Below, in pieces: positions 1 to 7,557 of a stretch of 64,000 bases of DNA; position 1 is the first letter of the stretch, and every line of letters begins with the position of its first letter. Location of the stretch: assembly GCF_011617245.1 (NCBI RefSeq), contig NZ_CP050152.1, positions 3,958,503 through 4,022,502 on the forward strand, read 5' to 3'. This DNA comes from Brevibacterium atlanticum (GTDB lineage Bacteria > Actinomycetota > Actinomycetes > Actinomycetales > Brevibacteriaceae). Under the pieces are notes generated by a model, which searched no databases, was not told the origin of the DNA, and saw nothing but the letters and a program-made list of their open reading frames with translations. The translations under genes were made by a program, and so were the position numbers.

Positions 1-1
1 C

Positions 2-1114
2 GCGCGGGCCGTGTCCTCGGGGCGCGGGTCGCAGTTGGGCATCCTCGTCTCCGGGCCGGAGGCGCTGGAGTCGACACGGTCGATCGACACCGTCGTGCTC
101 GACAAGACCGGGACCCTGACCACCGGTGTCATGAGCCTGACCGGAACCGAACTATCGGCTCGGGACTTCGCGACGCTGGCGCAGCTGGAATCCCGCAGCG
201 AGCATCCCATCGCCCGCGCGATCGTCGATGCGGCACCCGTTGATCTCGGTGCGGGGGCGGATCTCGTTGCGTCGGCGGGTCTCGGTACGGGGGAGCCGGA
301 TGATCCGGTACGTTACGATGCATCGGATCCGGCCGCCTCGGCGACGGCCTCCGAATCGTCGGCTCTTCCCTCGTCGGAGGGCATCTCTCTCACCGACTTC
401 GAGAACATCCCCGGCGGCGGACTGCGTGCGACGATCGACGGCGCCGAGGTGCTCGCCGGTCGTCCGGACCTGCTGCGCGAGCGCGGCATCACGGTCGACT
501 GCGCGACTGAGTCGGTTCCGCGCGGAGCCACGATCATCGCGCTGGCGATCGACGGAGAGTTCCGGGGGCTCAGCTTCGTCGCCGACGAGGCCAGACCGTC
601 CGGGGCAGACGCCATCGCCGAGCTGCATTCACTCGGCCTCGACACGGTCCTGCTGACCGGAGACAACGCCCAAGCCGCCGAGGTGGTAGCCGAGTCACTC
701 GGCATCGACGAGGTGCGTGCCGACGTCCGTCCTGACGGCAAGGTGTCCGCGATCGCCGAGCTCCAGCAGCGCGGTCGGGCCGTGGCGATGGTCGGCGACG
801 GCATCAACGATGCCGCGGCCTTGGCCGGAGCCGACCTCGGCATTGCGATGGGCTCGGGCACGGATGCGGCGATGGCGGCCTCGGACATCACGATGGTGAA
901 GTCCGATCCGCGGCAGATCCCGCAGGCCATCCGGCTCTCGCGCAGGACACTCGGGCTCATCAAGGGCAATCTGTTCTGGGCCTTCGCCTACAACACGGCG
1001 GCGATTCCGCTCGCGGCCTTCGGACTGCTCAATCCGATGATCGCGGGAGCCGCGATGGCGTTCTCGTCGGTGTTCGTCGTCCTCAACAGCCTCCGCCTGC
1101 TCCGCTTCGAGTAG
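2..1114 (+). CDS. copA: Copper-translocating P-type ATPase, C-terminal part (5' end outside window)
   Basis: This is the C-terminal half of a P1B heavy-metal ATPase that exports Cu(I) across the membrane using ATP. The phosphorylation motif DKTGTLT, the nucleotide-domain HP in SEHPIA, and the hinge GDGINDAAAL are all visible. The last membrane segments carry the YN and MAFSS residues known for Cu(I)-specific P1B-1 pumps. The frame is open to the left edge, so the first GTG is not the real start; the N-terminal metal-binding and first membrane domains lie outside. The nucleotide domain contains a Ser/Ala/Asp-rich insertion of about 30 residues (roughly bases 280-380) that looks like a flexible loop. 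A long hairpin follows the stop codon. Cu specificity is inferred from motifs. Confidence 0.92.
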   Translation, partial: ARAVSSGRGSQLGILVSGPEALESTRSIDTVVLDKTGTLTTGVMSLTGTELSARDFATLAQLESRSEHPIARAIVDAAPVDLGAGADLVASAGLGTGEPDDPVRYDASDPAASATASESSALPSSEGISLTDFENIPGGGLRATIDGAEVLAGRPDLLRERGITVDCATESVPRGATIIALAIDGEFRGLSFVADEARPSGADAIAELHSLGLDTVLLTGDNAQAAEVVAESLGIDEVRADVRPDGKVSAIAELQQRGRAVAMVGDGINDAAALAGADLGIAMGSGTDAAMAASDITMVKSDPRQIPQAIRLSRRTLGLIKGNLFWAFAYNTAAIPLAAFGLLNPMIAGAAMAFSSVFVVLNSLRLLRFE

Positions 1115-1143
1115 GGCGAGTCCTCCCTGCCCCCAGAAGTAGA

Positions 1144-1203
1144 TTTCGAGGGGAGAGGAATGTCGGATTCGGTTGCGAAATCCGACATTCCCTTCCCTCG
1201 AAG
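1144..1203. terminator. Long hairpin between convergent genes
   Basis: About 27 nt on the left arm (1144-1170) are complementary to 1177-1203 with one bulge and a few mismatches, around a 6-nt loop. It lies between the convergent ATPase and the small membrane protein gene and could stop transcription from both sides. No T-run follows, as is common in actinobacteria. Confidence 0.55.
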
Positions 1204-1252
1204 ATCACGTGGGTGGGAACGGGCCGGGAGCGGAGGAGCGAAAGCGCGTGCC

Positions 1253-1534
1253 TTACCGCAGAACCGGGAAGGACTGGTCCTTGTTCTGCGTGTCCTTGCG
1301 CATCACCCAGTTGAGGAAGCTCGCGAAGGCGGACACGATGACGAAGGCCGCGCCCGCGTAGATGAATGCGTAGCCGAAGGCGCGTTCGTCCTGCCACGCG
1401 CGGGTCACGATGAGCGCGAGGATGAGAGTGACGATTCCGCAGACGACGCCGACCTTGATCGCGTCCTTGTACGACACGGTGCTCGTGGGCTTGCCGCCTG
1501 AGGACTTCTTCTTCGGGGTGTTCGTTGGCGCCAT
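1253..1534 (-). CDS. Small two-helix membrane protein, function unknown
   Basis: A 93-residue protein with a Lys/Ser-rich cytoplasmic N-terminus (KKKSSGGKP) and two predicted membrane helices at about residues 27-47 and 54-76. I do not recognise a named family; proteins of this form are frequent in actinobacteria. It is transcribed toward the copper ATPase and separated from it by a hairpin. The ATG at 1534 is the only sensible start, with a Lys-rich beginning and no upstream in-frame extension that looks coding. Confidence 0.7.
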   Translation of the reverse strand: MAPTNTPKKKSSGGKPTSTVSYKDAIKVGVVCGIVTLILALIVTRAWQDERAFGYAFIYAGAAFVIVSAFASFLNWVMRKDTQNKDQSFPVLR

Positions 1535-1712
1535 GTCTCCATCCTAACGACCCCACCTGAGAACCGACCCATTCCGTGGCCTCCCCTGCCTTCTTCCTGC
1601 CGCCGCCTTCCCGCACCCTCGCCGAGGTTGCCCCAAGGCACCTTGAAGCTCCCCGACGCCGTCCGGCCGCAGGTCATGCGGGTGTGCTCCGACTCGCCTG
1701 TCGGCTGACCGG

Positions 1713-2525
1713 GTGGACTACGCGCCTGGAACAGGCAAAAATGAGTGTGTGTCCATCCCCTCTCGACACGCCTCCGGGGAGGCGTTGTGCCCAATTCGCG
1801 CCGGCCAGGCCCTGCCTGGTCGCGAACACTGCGCCGACACCCCTCGACTCAGCAGCAGCGCCGCCGCTCACCCACGCGCCGCTCGAACCCGCACCACCCA
1901 CACAGCCACCAACACCCGCACCGCCGCTCACCCACCTGCAGCACTGCGGACCTTCGCCTCCGTCCTGCTCATCGCCGTCATGGTCCTCGCCGTCACCGCC
2001 TGCGGACCCGACCGGGGACTCAAGGCCTCCCCCGAGGGCCACCCCTCGCCGTCGCTCTTCGCCCCGGACAAGAAGGACTCCGGCCCGCCGGACGAGCCCT
2101 TCTCGCTCAAGCAGATCCGCGAACTCATCGTCGACTCCTCTGGAGTCGCGGTGACCGGGAGCGCCGCCGAGACGGCGAAGGTCGTCGCCGACTGTGACAA
2201 GTGCCTGAAGTTCTCCACCCCGTTCCTCAACGGCAAGAAGAAGTTCCAGCTCGTCACGGTGGCGAACCCGAAGCAGATGGACGAGACCATCGCCGGAGCA
2301 GTCATCAGCGAACACGACGGAGAACCTCGCCTCGAGCTCATCGCCACCGGCAATCAGCTCACGCTCAGCCCCGGCAAGAGGGGCACAGTGGTGGTGCAGG
2401 AGGCGATGTTCGCCGATGGGGACGATGCCTGCTGCCCGTCGGGATGGTCGGTGCAGGTCTTTCGCCTGCATGACGGTAGGTTTGAACCGGGTCAACGCCT
2501 CACGCGGCTTAATGGAGAAACGTAA
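1713..2525 (+). CDS. Lipoprotein of a cse-like operon (start uncertain)
   Basis: A membrane helix (about residues 80-95 of the longest frame) ends in the lipobox VTAC, so Cys97 is probably lipidated and the remaining ~170 residues face outward. The C-terminal part has a CCPSGW motif reminiscent of the LppP/LprE lipoprotein family (inference). Its stop overlaps the ATG of the response regulator (TAATG), so the genes are translationally coupled. Lipoprotein, response regulator and kinase in this order resembles Streptomyces cseA-cseB-cseC, where CseA modulates envelope-stress signalling; no sigE precedes it here. The start is unresolved: GTG at 1713 or 1749 gives a long Thr/His/Ala-rich N-terminus, and no ATG lies nearer the signal sequence. 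Confidence 0.65.
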   Translation: MDYAPGTGKNECVSIPSRHASGEALCPIRAGQALPGREHCADTPRLSSSAAAHPRAARTRTTHTATNTRTAAHPPAALRTFASVLLIAVMVLAVTACGPDRGLKASPEGHPSPSLFAPDKKDSGPPDEPFSLKQIRELIVDSSGVAVTGSAAETAKVVADCDKCLKFSTPFLNGKKKFQLVTVANPKQMDETIAGAVISEHDGEPRLELIATGNQLTLSPGKRGTVVVQEAMFADGDDACCPSGWSVQVFRLHDGRFEPGQRLTRLNGET

Positions 2526-3487
2526 TGCATATTGTTCTGGTTGAAGATGACGAGGTCATCCGCGAAACGACCCAGATCGGGCTCGAACGCTTCGATTACA
2601 CGGTCTCGGCCTTCGCCGACGGCCGCGAGGGGTACGAATTCGTCTCCGCCAACGGCGCCGACGTCCTGCTCCTCGACCTCATGCTGCCGACGATGAACGG
2701 CGCTTCCATCTGCCGTGCCGTGCGCGAACGCTCGACGATTCCGATCATCATCATCTCCGCCCGCTCCGACGCCATCGACATCGTCCAGGCCCTCGAAGCC
2801 GGCGCCGACGACTACCTGACCAAGCCTTTCGACATGCAGGTGCTCAACGCCCGCATCCGCGCCGTCGTCCGCCGCTTCATCACCACCGGCACCGACAAGC
2901 TCGGATACTCCCCCGCCCCCGAGGCGGCCGATGAGCACGAGACCGTGATCGGTCCCGGCGGCATGGTCACCGGCGACGGCATCCCCGAGGTCCTCGGTGC
3001 CAGCCCCGGGATGGACACGAGGGATCGACTGCGAGCGCAGCTCGAATCCGATGACACCTACCTCGGCGCGGGCGGGAAATTCACCACCGGCCCAGAGGCC
3101 GATGACGAAGAGGCCATCGGCGGTGACACCGGGGTTCCTCCGCGCCCGAGCGGGGCGCCGTCCGTGCAGTCGGGATCCGCCGAGGACGACGGACTCGGTC
3201 CGTTCCGCACCCGGCTGGGATCACTCGTCCTCGACACCGGACGGCTGACCGTCGAGATCGACGGCGAGGAAGTCCACCTCACCCCGACGGAGCTGCGGGT
3301 CCTCCTGCTGCTGACCGAACAGCCCGAGCACGTGTACTCCCGTGAGAAGATCGCGTTCACGGTCTGGGGGTACGAATGGGCCGGTGACTCCCGCGTCGTC
3401 GACGTCCACATCCAGCGCCTGCGGAAGAAGATCGGGGCGAACATGATCGAGACCGTGCGCGGATTCGGATACCGCTTCGCGGGCTGA
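2525..3487 (+). CDS. OmpR-family response regulator with very long linker
   Basis: A two-component response regulator. The receiver domain occupies residues 1-118, with acidic pocket EDDE, phospho-acceptor Asp51 (LLLDLMLP) and Lys100 (LTKPFD). The C-terminal winged helix (about residues 225-320) has the typical VVDVHIQRLRKKI recognition helix and the RGFGYRF end. Between them lies a linker of about 100 residues rich in Gly, Asp, Glu and Pro, far longer than the usual 10-20. The gene is coupled to the upstream lipoprotein and followed after 4 nt by the histidine kinase, its likely partner. Confidence 0.92.
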   Translation: MHIVLVEDDEVIRETTQIGLERFDYTVSAFADGREGYEFVSANGADVLLLDLMLPTMNGASICRAVRERSTIPIIIISARSDAIDIVQALEAGADDYLTKPFDMQVLNARIRAVVRRFITTGTDKLGYSPAPEAADEHETVIGPGGMVTGDGIPEVLGASPGMDTRDRLRAQLESDDTYLGAGGKFTTGPEADDEEAIGGDTGVPPRPSGAPSVQSGSAEDDGLGPFRTRLGSLVLDTGRLTVEIDGEEVHLTPTELRVLLLLTEQPEHVYSREKIAFTVWGYEWAGDSRVVDVHIQRLRKKIGANMIETVRGFGYRFAG

Positions 3488-3491
3488 TCGC

Positions 3492-4778
3492 ATGTCGCTG
3501 CGTTGGAAGATCTCCCTGCTCATCGTCGCCTCGGTGATCATCGCCGTCCTCTCCTGCTCGATCGTGCTGCGCCAGTCCGCGGCCCGGGCCGAGGACGACC
3601 GCATGCGCTCGACGGTGACCGAACAGCTGACGAACGCGACGAACATCTTCTCCGAGACGGGCGTGCTCACCCTCAACGCCCGCATCGACGACCCGCAGCT
3701 GCCCAAGGATGCGCGCGCCTCGGCGCTCAAGGGCCAGTCCGTGACGATCCGGTCGAAGGTCAACGGCGAGGAGATCGTGTGGGCGGCCGCTCCCATCGAG
3801 GTCGGCAAGTACACCCAGGTGATCTCCGTGCGGGCCTCGACGAAGGACAGCCAGGAGCTCATCGGCCGCATCGACCAGGCTCTGCTGGTGGGCATGATCG
3901 GTTCGGCACTCGTCGTCGGCGGCGTCGGCTCGATCGTCGCCGGGCGCATCTCCCGGCGACTGACCCTGGGCGCTCAAGCCGCCCGCAAGATCGCCGGCGG
4001 TGACACGTCGACGCGCATCGCCGACGTCATCGACGAATCCGACCAGGAGGTCTGGGCCTTCGCCACCGCGGTGGACACGGCCGTGGCCAGGCTGACCGAG
4101 CGCATCGACTCCGAGCAGCGCTTCACCGCCGACCTCGCGCACGAGATGCGCACCCCACTGACCGGCCTGGTCAACGCGGCGAATCTGCTCGAAGAGGACT
4201 CCCGCCCGGCCGAGCTCGTCAAGGACCGGGTCCAGCGCATGCAGATCCTCGTCGAGGATCTCCTCGAGGTCTCCCGTCTCGACGCGGGACGGGCGAACCC
4301 CGAGTTCACCCGCGTCGACGTCGACCAGGCGATCCGGTCGCTGCTGGTCACGATGGAGGCCTCCGGGGCCCTGGCCGGGCACTCCATCGACACTCACCTG
4401 GCGGCCCTCAACTCGACCCTGGTCACCGATGTCCGCCGTTTCGAGCGCATCATCTCGAATCTGCTCGTCAACGCCATCAAGCACGGCGGCGACCCGATCC
4501 GCCTGGAGACGAGCACTCGCAGCATCATCGTCACCGACTCCGGCTCCGGATACCCGCCCGACATCGTCAACACCGGCCCGACCCGCTTCGTCTCCGCCGG
4601 CGGAGGCGGTATGGGCCTCGGCCTCGTCATCGCCCAGGGCCAGGCCCGCCTGCTCGGCATCACCCTGGTCTTCAGCAATGATCCCGTCACTGGCGGCGCC
4701 CGCACCGAGGCGATCTTCCCCGACGAAGACGCCCAGGACCGCGCCCTCGAACAGTACATGGAGAGCAAGACCGAATAA
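3492..4778 (+). CDS. Sensor histidine kinase (CseC-like arrangement)
   Basis: A membrane-bound sensor kinase of 428 residues. Helix 1 is about residues 6-26, an extracellular sensor follows (27-130), and helix 2 is about 131-151, continuing into a HAMP region. The phospho-accepting His217 lies in DLAHEMRTPLTG. The ATPase domain carries the N box (NLLVNAIKHGG) and the glycine box GMGLGL. It follows the response regulator by 4 nt and should phosphorylate it. By analogy with CseC the signal may be cell-envelope stress; that is inference from gene order only. Confidence 0.9.
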   Translation: MSLRWKISLLIVASVIIAVLSCSIVLRQSAARAEDDRMRSTVTEQLTNATNIFSETGVLTLNARIDDPQLPKDARASALKGQSVTIRSKVNGEEIVWAAAPIEVGKYTQVISVRASTKDSQELIGRIDQALLVGMIGSALVVGGVGSIVAGRISRRLTLGAQAARKIAGGDTSTRIADVIDESDQEVWAFATAVDTAVARLTERIDSEQRFTADLAHEMRTPLTGLVNAANLLEEDSRPAELVKDRVQRMQILVEDLLEVSRLDAGRANPEFTRVDVDQAIRSLLVTMEASGALAGHSIDTHLAALNSTLVTDVRRFERIISNLLVNAIKHGGDPIRLETSTRSIIVTDSGSGYPPDIVNTGPTRFVSAGGGGMGLGLVIAQGQARLLGITLVFSNDPVTGGARTEAIFPDEDAQDRALEQYMESKTE

Positions 4779-4915
4779 CCTCGCCGAGGCGGCCCTCCCT
4801 TATCGCAATCGCTCACCCGGGGCGGCGCCACCCTCGCGGCACCGACCTATGCTCGGACTCTGACCGTGAGCGCGAACAGCCGCGGCTCCGACACGCACAC
4901 GTGTGTCTCGTCACT

Positions 4916-4945
4916 TAAATATGACAGTTTGTAAATATGACCGTT
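4916..4945. promoter_or_regulatory. AT-rich direct repeat upstream of peptidase gene
   Basis: Two 14-nt copies of TAAATATGACMGTT begin 16 nt apart (4916 and 4932) in strongly AT-rich DNA, about 80 nt before the VanY-like gene. Spaced direct repeats are typical for OmpR-type regulators, and the regulator encoded just upstream is one. That it binds here is inference. A CACACGTGTG palindrome lies slightly upstream. Confidence 0.4.
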
Positions 4946-5021
4946 ACACTTTTGTGATGTTGTGTTGAAGCGGTCGGGACGTCCGGCAGCCTCGACGAGT
5001 CAGCGGCACACACGGAGAGTT

Positions 5022-6113
5022 ATGTCAGAGTCATCCTCGAACGCGGAAGCACCAATGCGTCGACGGGATCTGCACAGGCGACGGTCCTCGTTCCTGTTCG
5101 CACGAGGACGCACCGCGAACCGCGGCGGCGCGACGCCGATCGGGCCCGCGACAAAGCCCTCCCCTGGTTCCGAGCGCGACATCTCTTCTCCCGCCACGCA
5201 TCTCTCCCCACGCCGGGCCGCAATGGCCGCTGAGGCTCGCGCGGAGGCACCCTCGCCGCGACGGGCCGCCATGGCCCGGGAGGCCGCCGAGGCGCGGTCG
5301 TCCTCGGCTTTCGGATCGCTCGGCACTGCCGGCTCCCGCAAGGTCCGCGCCGGTGATGCCGGAGCCCGCGGATCCGACGGCGTCCTCCTCAAGTCCGTGC
5401 GCAAGCAGAGACTGCGCACGGTTTCGACACTGGCCGCAGTCTCCGTGGCCGGGGCCGCAACTGCGGCAACGGTACTCATCAACAACCTCGGCGGTGGAGC
5501 CGAGGTCAAGACCGACCCCACGGCCGCCGGCGAATCTGCGGCCATCAGCCCGGAGAAGGTCGACGCTCAGGTCGACGATTCGAAGGGCAAGTCCTCGATC
5601 GAGATCGGCGCGCCGAGCGCGAAGCAGAAGAACGTCGAGGCGGCCAGCCGCGCGATCAAGAAGAGCGCGCTGCCCGGCTGCGACGAGAAGCAGGACTTCG
5701 ACAAGTCCGTCGGCAACGGCGAACTGCCCGACGAATGGCTCTGCGATCTGGGCAAAGAGGACCACCAGCTCCGCGCGGACGCTGCGGTCTCCTTCGCGAA
5801 GATGAACGCCGCCTACAAGAAGGACACGGGCAAGGAGTTCGAGATCACCGACTCCTACCGTGACCTGGACGGTCAGCTCTCCGTCGCCGGCCGCAAACCA
5901 GGACTGGCCGCCAAGCCGGGAACCTCGCTGCACGGCTGGGGCATCGCTCTCGACCTCGGCGGCGGAGTCGCCTCGAAGACCGGAGCCTGGGGCTGGCTGG
6001 TCGAGCACGGTGACGAATACGGGTGGGAGAATCCCGACTGGGCGAAGTCGTCCAAGTACGAACCGTGGCACTGGGAGTACACGCCCGCCCGGAAAACGAT
6101 CAAGGGCAACTGA
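5022..6113 (+). CDS. VanY-like D-Ala-D-Ala carboxypeptidase (M15), membrane-anchored
   Basis: A peptidoglycan-trimming peptidase of family M15B. The zinc motif appears as SLHGWGIALD (SxHxxGxAxD) and the second site as EPWHWEY, both near the C-terminus. A basic, Arg/Ala-rich cytoplasmic region of about 120 residues precedes one membrane helix (TLAAVSVAGAATAATVLI) and an extracellular linker. The ATG at 5022 is chosen because CGGAGAG lies 4 nt upstream; a longer TTG start at 4962 has no ribosome site. The long cytoplasmic N-terminus contains two copies of a PRRAAMA motif, an odd feature for the family. The substrate, free muropeptide D-Ala, is inferred. Confidence 0.88.
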   Translation: MSESSSNAEAPMRRRDLHRRRSSFLFARGRTANRGGATPIGPATKPSPGSERDISSPATHLSPRRAAMAAEARAEAPSPRRAAMAREAAEARSSSAFGSLGTAGSRKVRAGDAGARGSDGVLLKSVRKQRLRTVSTLAAVSVAGAATAATVLINNLGGGAEVKTDPTAAGESAAISPEKVDAQVDDSKGKSSIEIGAPSAKQKNVEAASRAIKKSALPGCDEKQDFDKSVGNGELPDEWLCDLGKEDHQLRADAAVSFAKMNAAYKKDTGKEFEITDSYRDLDGQLSVAGRKPGLAAKPGTSLHGWGIALDLGGGVASKTGAWGWLVEHGDEYGWENPDWAKSSKYEPWHWEYTPARKTIKGN

Positions 6114-6236
6114 GCCGCGTCACGTTCTGGGCCGACACGACCGGGGTCCGAGCACGGGCCCCTCAGCGCGACTCCCGGGTCCCACCTCTCAGACTGCTGA
6201 TCTCAGCGCCGATTCGCACGATCATCACACGCAGCC

Positions 6237-6776
6237 TCATCGACGCAGTGCGCGTCCGTAGCGACGTCGGTAGATCACCTGAGCGAGTCGGACGAAGGGT
6301 TCGCCGAGGCGCCAGATCCCGAAACCCGCACGTGAGACCGACCGCAGCACGAGGAAGACCCGATCGTCTGGTCGGTGCTCGAGGATGAAGGACTCCTCGC
6401 CCGTGATCGGGTGGCCGGGTTTCGTCCCGTAGGTGAAGCCGCGGCGGTCCTCGGTCTCGACGACCTCGATGACGCGGGAGGGTTCGGGCAGCCGGAAGGG
6501 TCCGAGCCGGACTCGGATCGTCGGCTCCTGCCCCGGATCGACTCTGGGTGGCCTCCGTCCGTCATCCCCATCACCCGCGGCGAGCGCGATCTCGAAGCCG
6601 CTGCGGGTCTTGACCTCCCAATGGAGGACCTCCTCGGCGCAGCGGTCGAAGGCCTCCTTCCCGCGTCCGACGAAGTACGCGGATTCGAAGTGCCGGTAGC
6701 CGTCGGGACGCTCCAGCCACCTCGGCGAGAGGGGATCGGTGAGCGTCACGGGACGGTCGTGCTCGGGTTCGGCCAT
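6237..6776 (-). CDS. DUF1990 (UPF0548) family protein
   Basis: A 179-residue protein of the DUF1990 family, recognised by the YGTKPGHPITGEESF stretch near residue 115. Known members are widespread in actinobacteria, and plants have a version fused to other domains; the biochemical role is unknown. There are no signal peptide or membrane helices. It is divergent from the MaoC-type gene, with about 130 nt between starts that must hold both promoters. Confidence 0.82.
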   Translation of the reverse strand: MAEPEHDRPVTLTDPLSPRWLERPDGYRHFESAYFVGRGKEAFDRCAEEVLHWEVKTRSGFEIALAAGDGDDGRRPPRVDPGQEPTIRVRLGPFRLPEPSRVIEVVETEDRRGFTYGTKPGHPITGEESFILEHRPDDRVFLVLRSVSRAGFGIWRLGEPFVRLAQVIYRRRYGRALRR

Positions 6777-6906
6777 TCCTCCAACCTATCCTCCCTTGCC
6801 ACCCACTCACAGTCCGGACGACTCGGCCGCATCGGACGGTCGGCCGCGTATGATGCTGAGGACGACGCATTTCAATCGATTGTCCGCTCAGTCAAGGAGG
6901 ACCCTC

Positions 6907-7359
6907 ATGCGCACCATCAACGGCATCGACGAGATCGAATCGCTCATCGGTCAGGAGCTCGGCACGTCCGAGTGGACGACGATGGACCAGGACGCCATCA
7001 ACACCTTCGCCGACGTCACCGACGATCACCAGTGGATCCACGTCGACGAGGCCCGCGCGGCCGAGGGCCCCTACGGCGCGACGATCGTCCACGGATTCTT
7101 CACCCTCGCTCTCGTCCCGAAGTTCTCGTCCGAGATCTTCACGATCGAAGGCGTGTCAATCCGCGTGAACTACGGGCTGAACAAGGTCCGCTTCCTCCAG
7201 CCCGTCGTCGTCGGCTCACGCCTGCGCGGTCGGGTCGAGGTCAAGGAAGTCACTCGCGGCGACAAGGGCACGCAGGTCGTCCTAGCCCACACGATCGAGA
7301 TCGAGGGCCAGGAGCGCCCCGCCTGCATCGCCGAGGTGGTCACCCTCCTCGTCGAGTGA
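6907..7359 (+). CDS. MaoC-type (R)-hydratase / dehydratase
   Basis: A 150-residue single hot-dog-fold protein of the MaoC/PaaZ hydratase family, which adds water to trans-2-enoyl-CoA or reverses that reaction. The conserved stretch DHQWIHVD contains the catalytic Asp/His pair of the hydratase-2 motif, followed by IVHGFFTL. The ATG at 6907 has the strong ribosome site AAGGAGG; the open frame upstream is not coding-like. It stands alone and is not in an obvious fatty acid operon, so its substrate is unknown. Confidence 0.88.
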   Translation: MRTINGIDEIESLIGQELGTSEWTTMDQDAINTFADVTDDHQWIHVDEARAAEGPYGATIVHGFFTLALVPKFSSEIFTIEGVSIRVNYGLNKVRFLQPVVVGSRLRGRVEVKEVTRGDKGTQVVLAHTIEIEGQERPACIAEVVTLLVE

Positions 7360-7414
7360 GGCTTACCGCGCGGGGTGGGCCGGAGCGCCCGTGATGCCGC
7401 CCCGAACAGGGCCT

Positions 7415-7496
7415 TAGGTGGGCGAAATGGTCCGCTCGGGTCGCGCTAGGTGGGCGAAATGGTCCGCGCGGTGGAGTGGACCATTTCGCCCACCTA
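7415..7496. repeat. Two direct and one inverted copy of a 19-20 nt unit; bidirectional terminator candidate
   Basis: The unit TAGGTGGGCGAAATGGTCCG occurs at 7415-7434 and 7447-7466, and its complement GGACCATTTCGCCCACCTA at 7478-7496. The second and third copies form a perfect 19-bp stem with a 12-nt loop; the first copy could compete for the same arm. It lies between convergent genes. Confidence 0.7.
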
Positions 7497-7557
7497 GTGC
7501 GGGCTCCGGCCCCTCGCACGCCAGCATCGACTCCGCGGAGCCCCGCGCGAACGAGCC

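Noticed and set aside
4779-5021. Possible c-di-AMP (ydaO) riboswitch before the peptidase
   Set aside because: Such riboswitches precede cell-wall hydrolases in actinobacteria, but the region is AT-rich direct repeats without the expected conserved GGGGAACC-type core.
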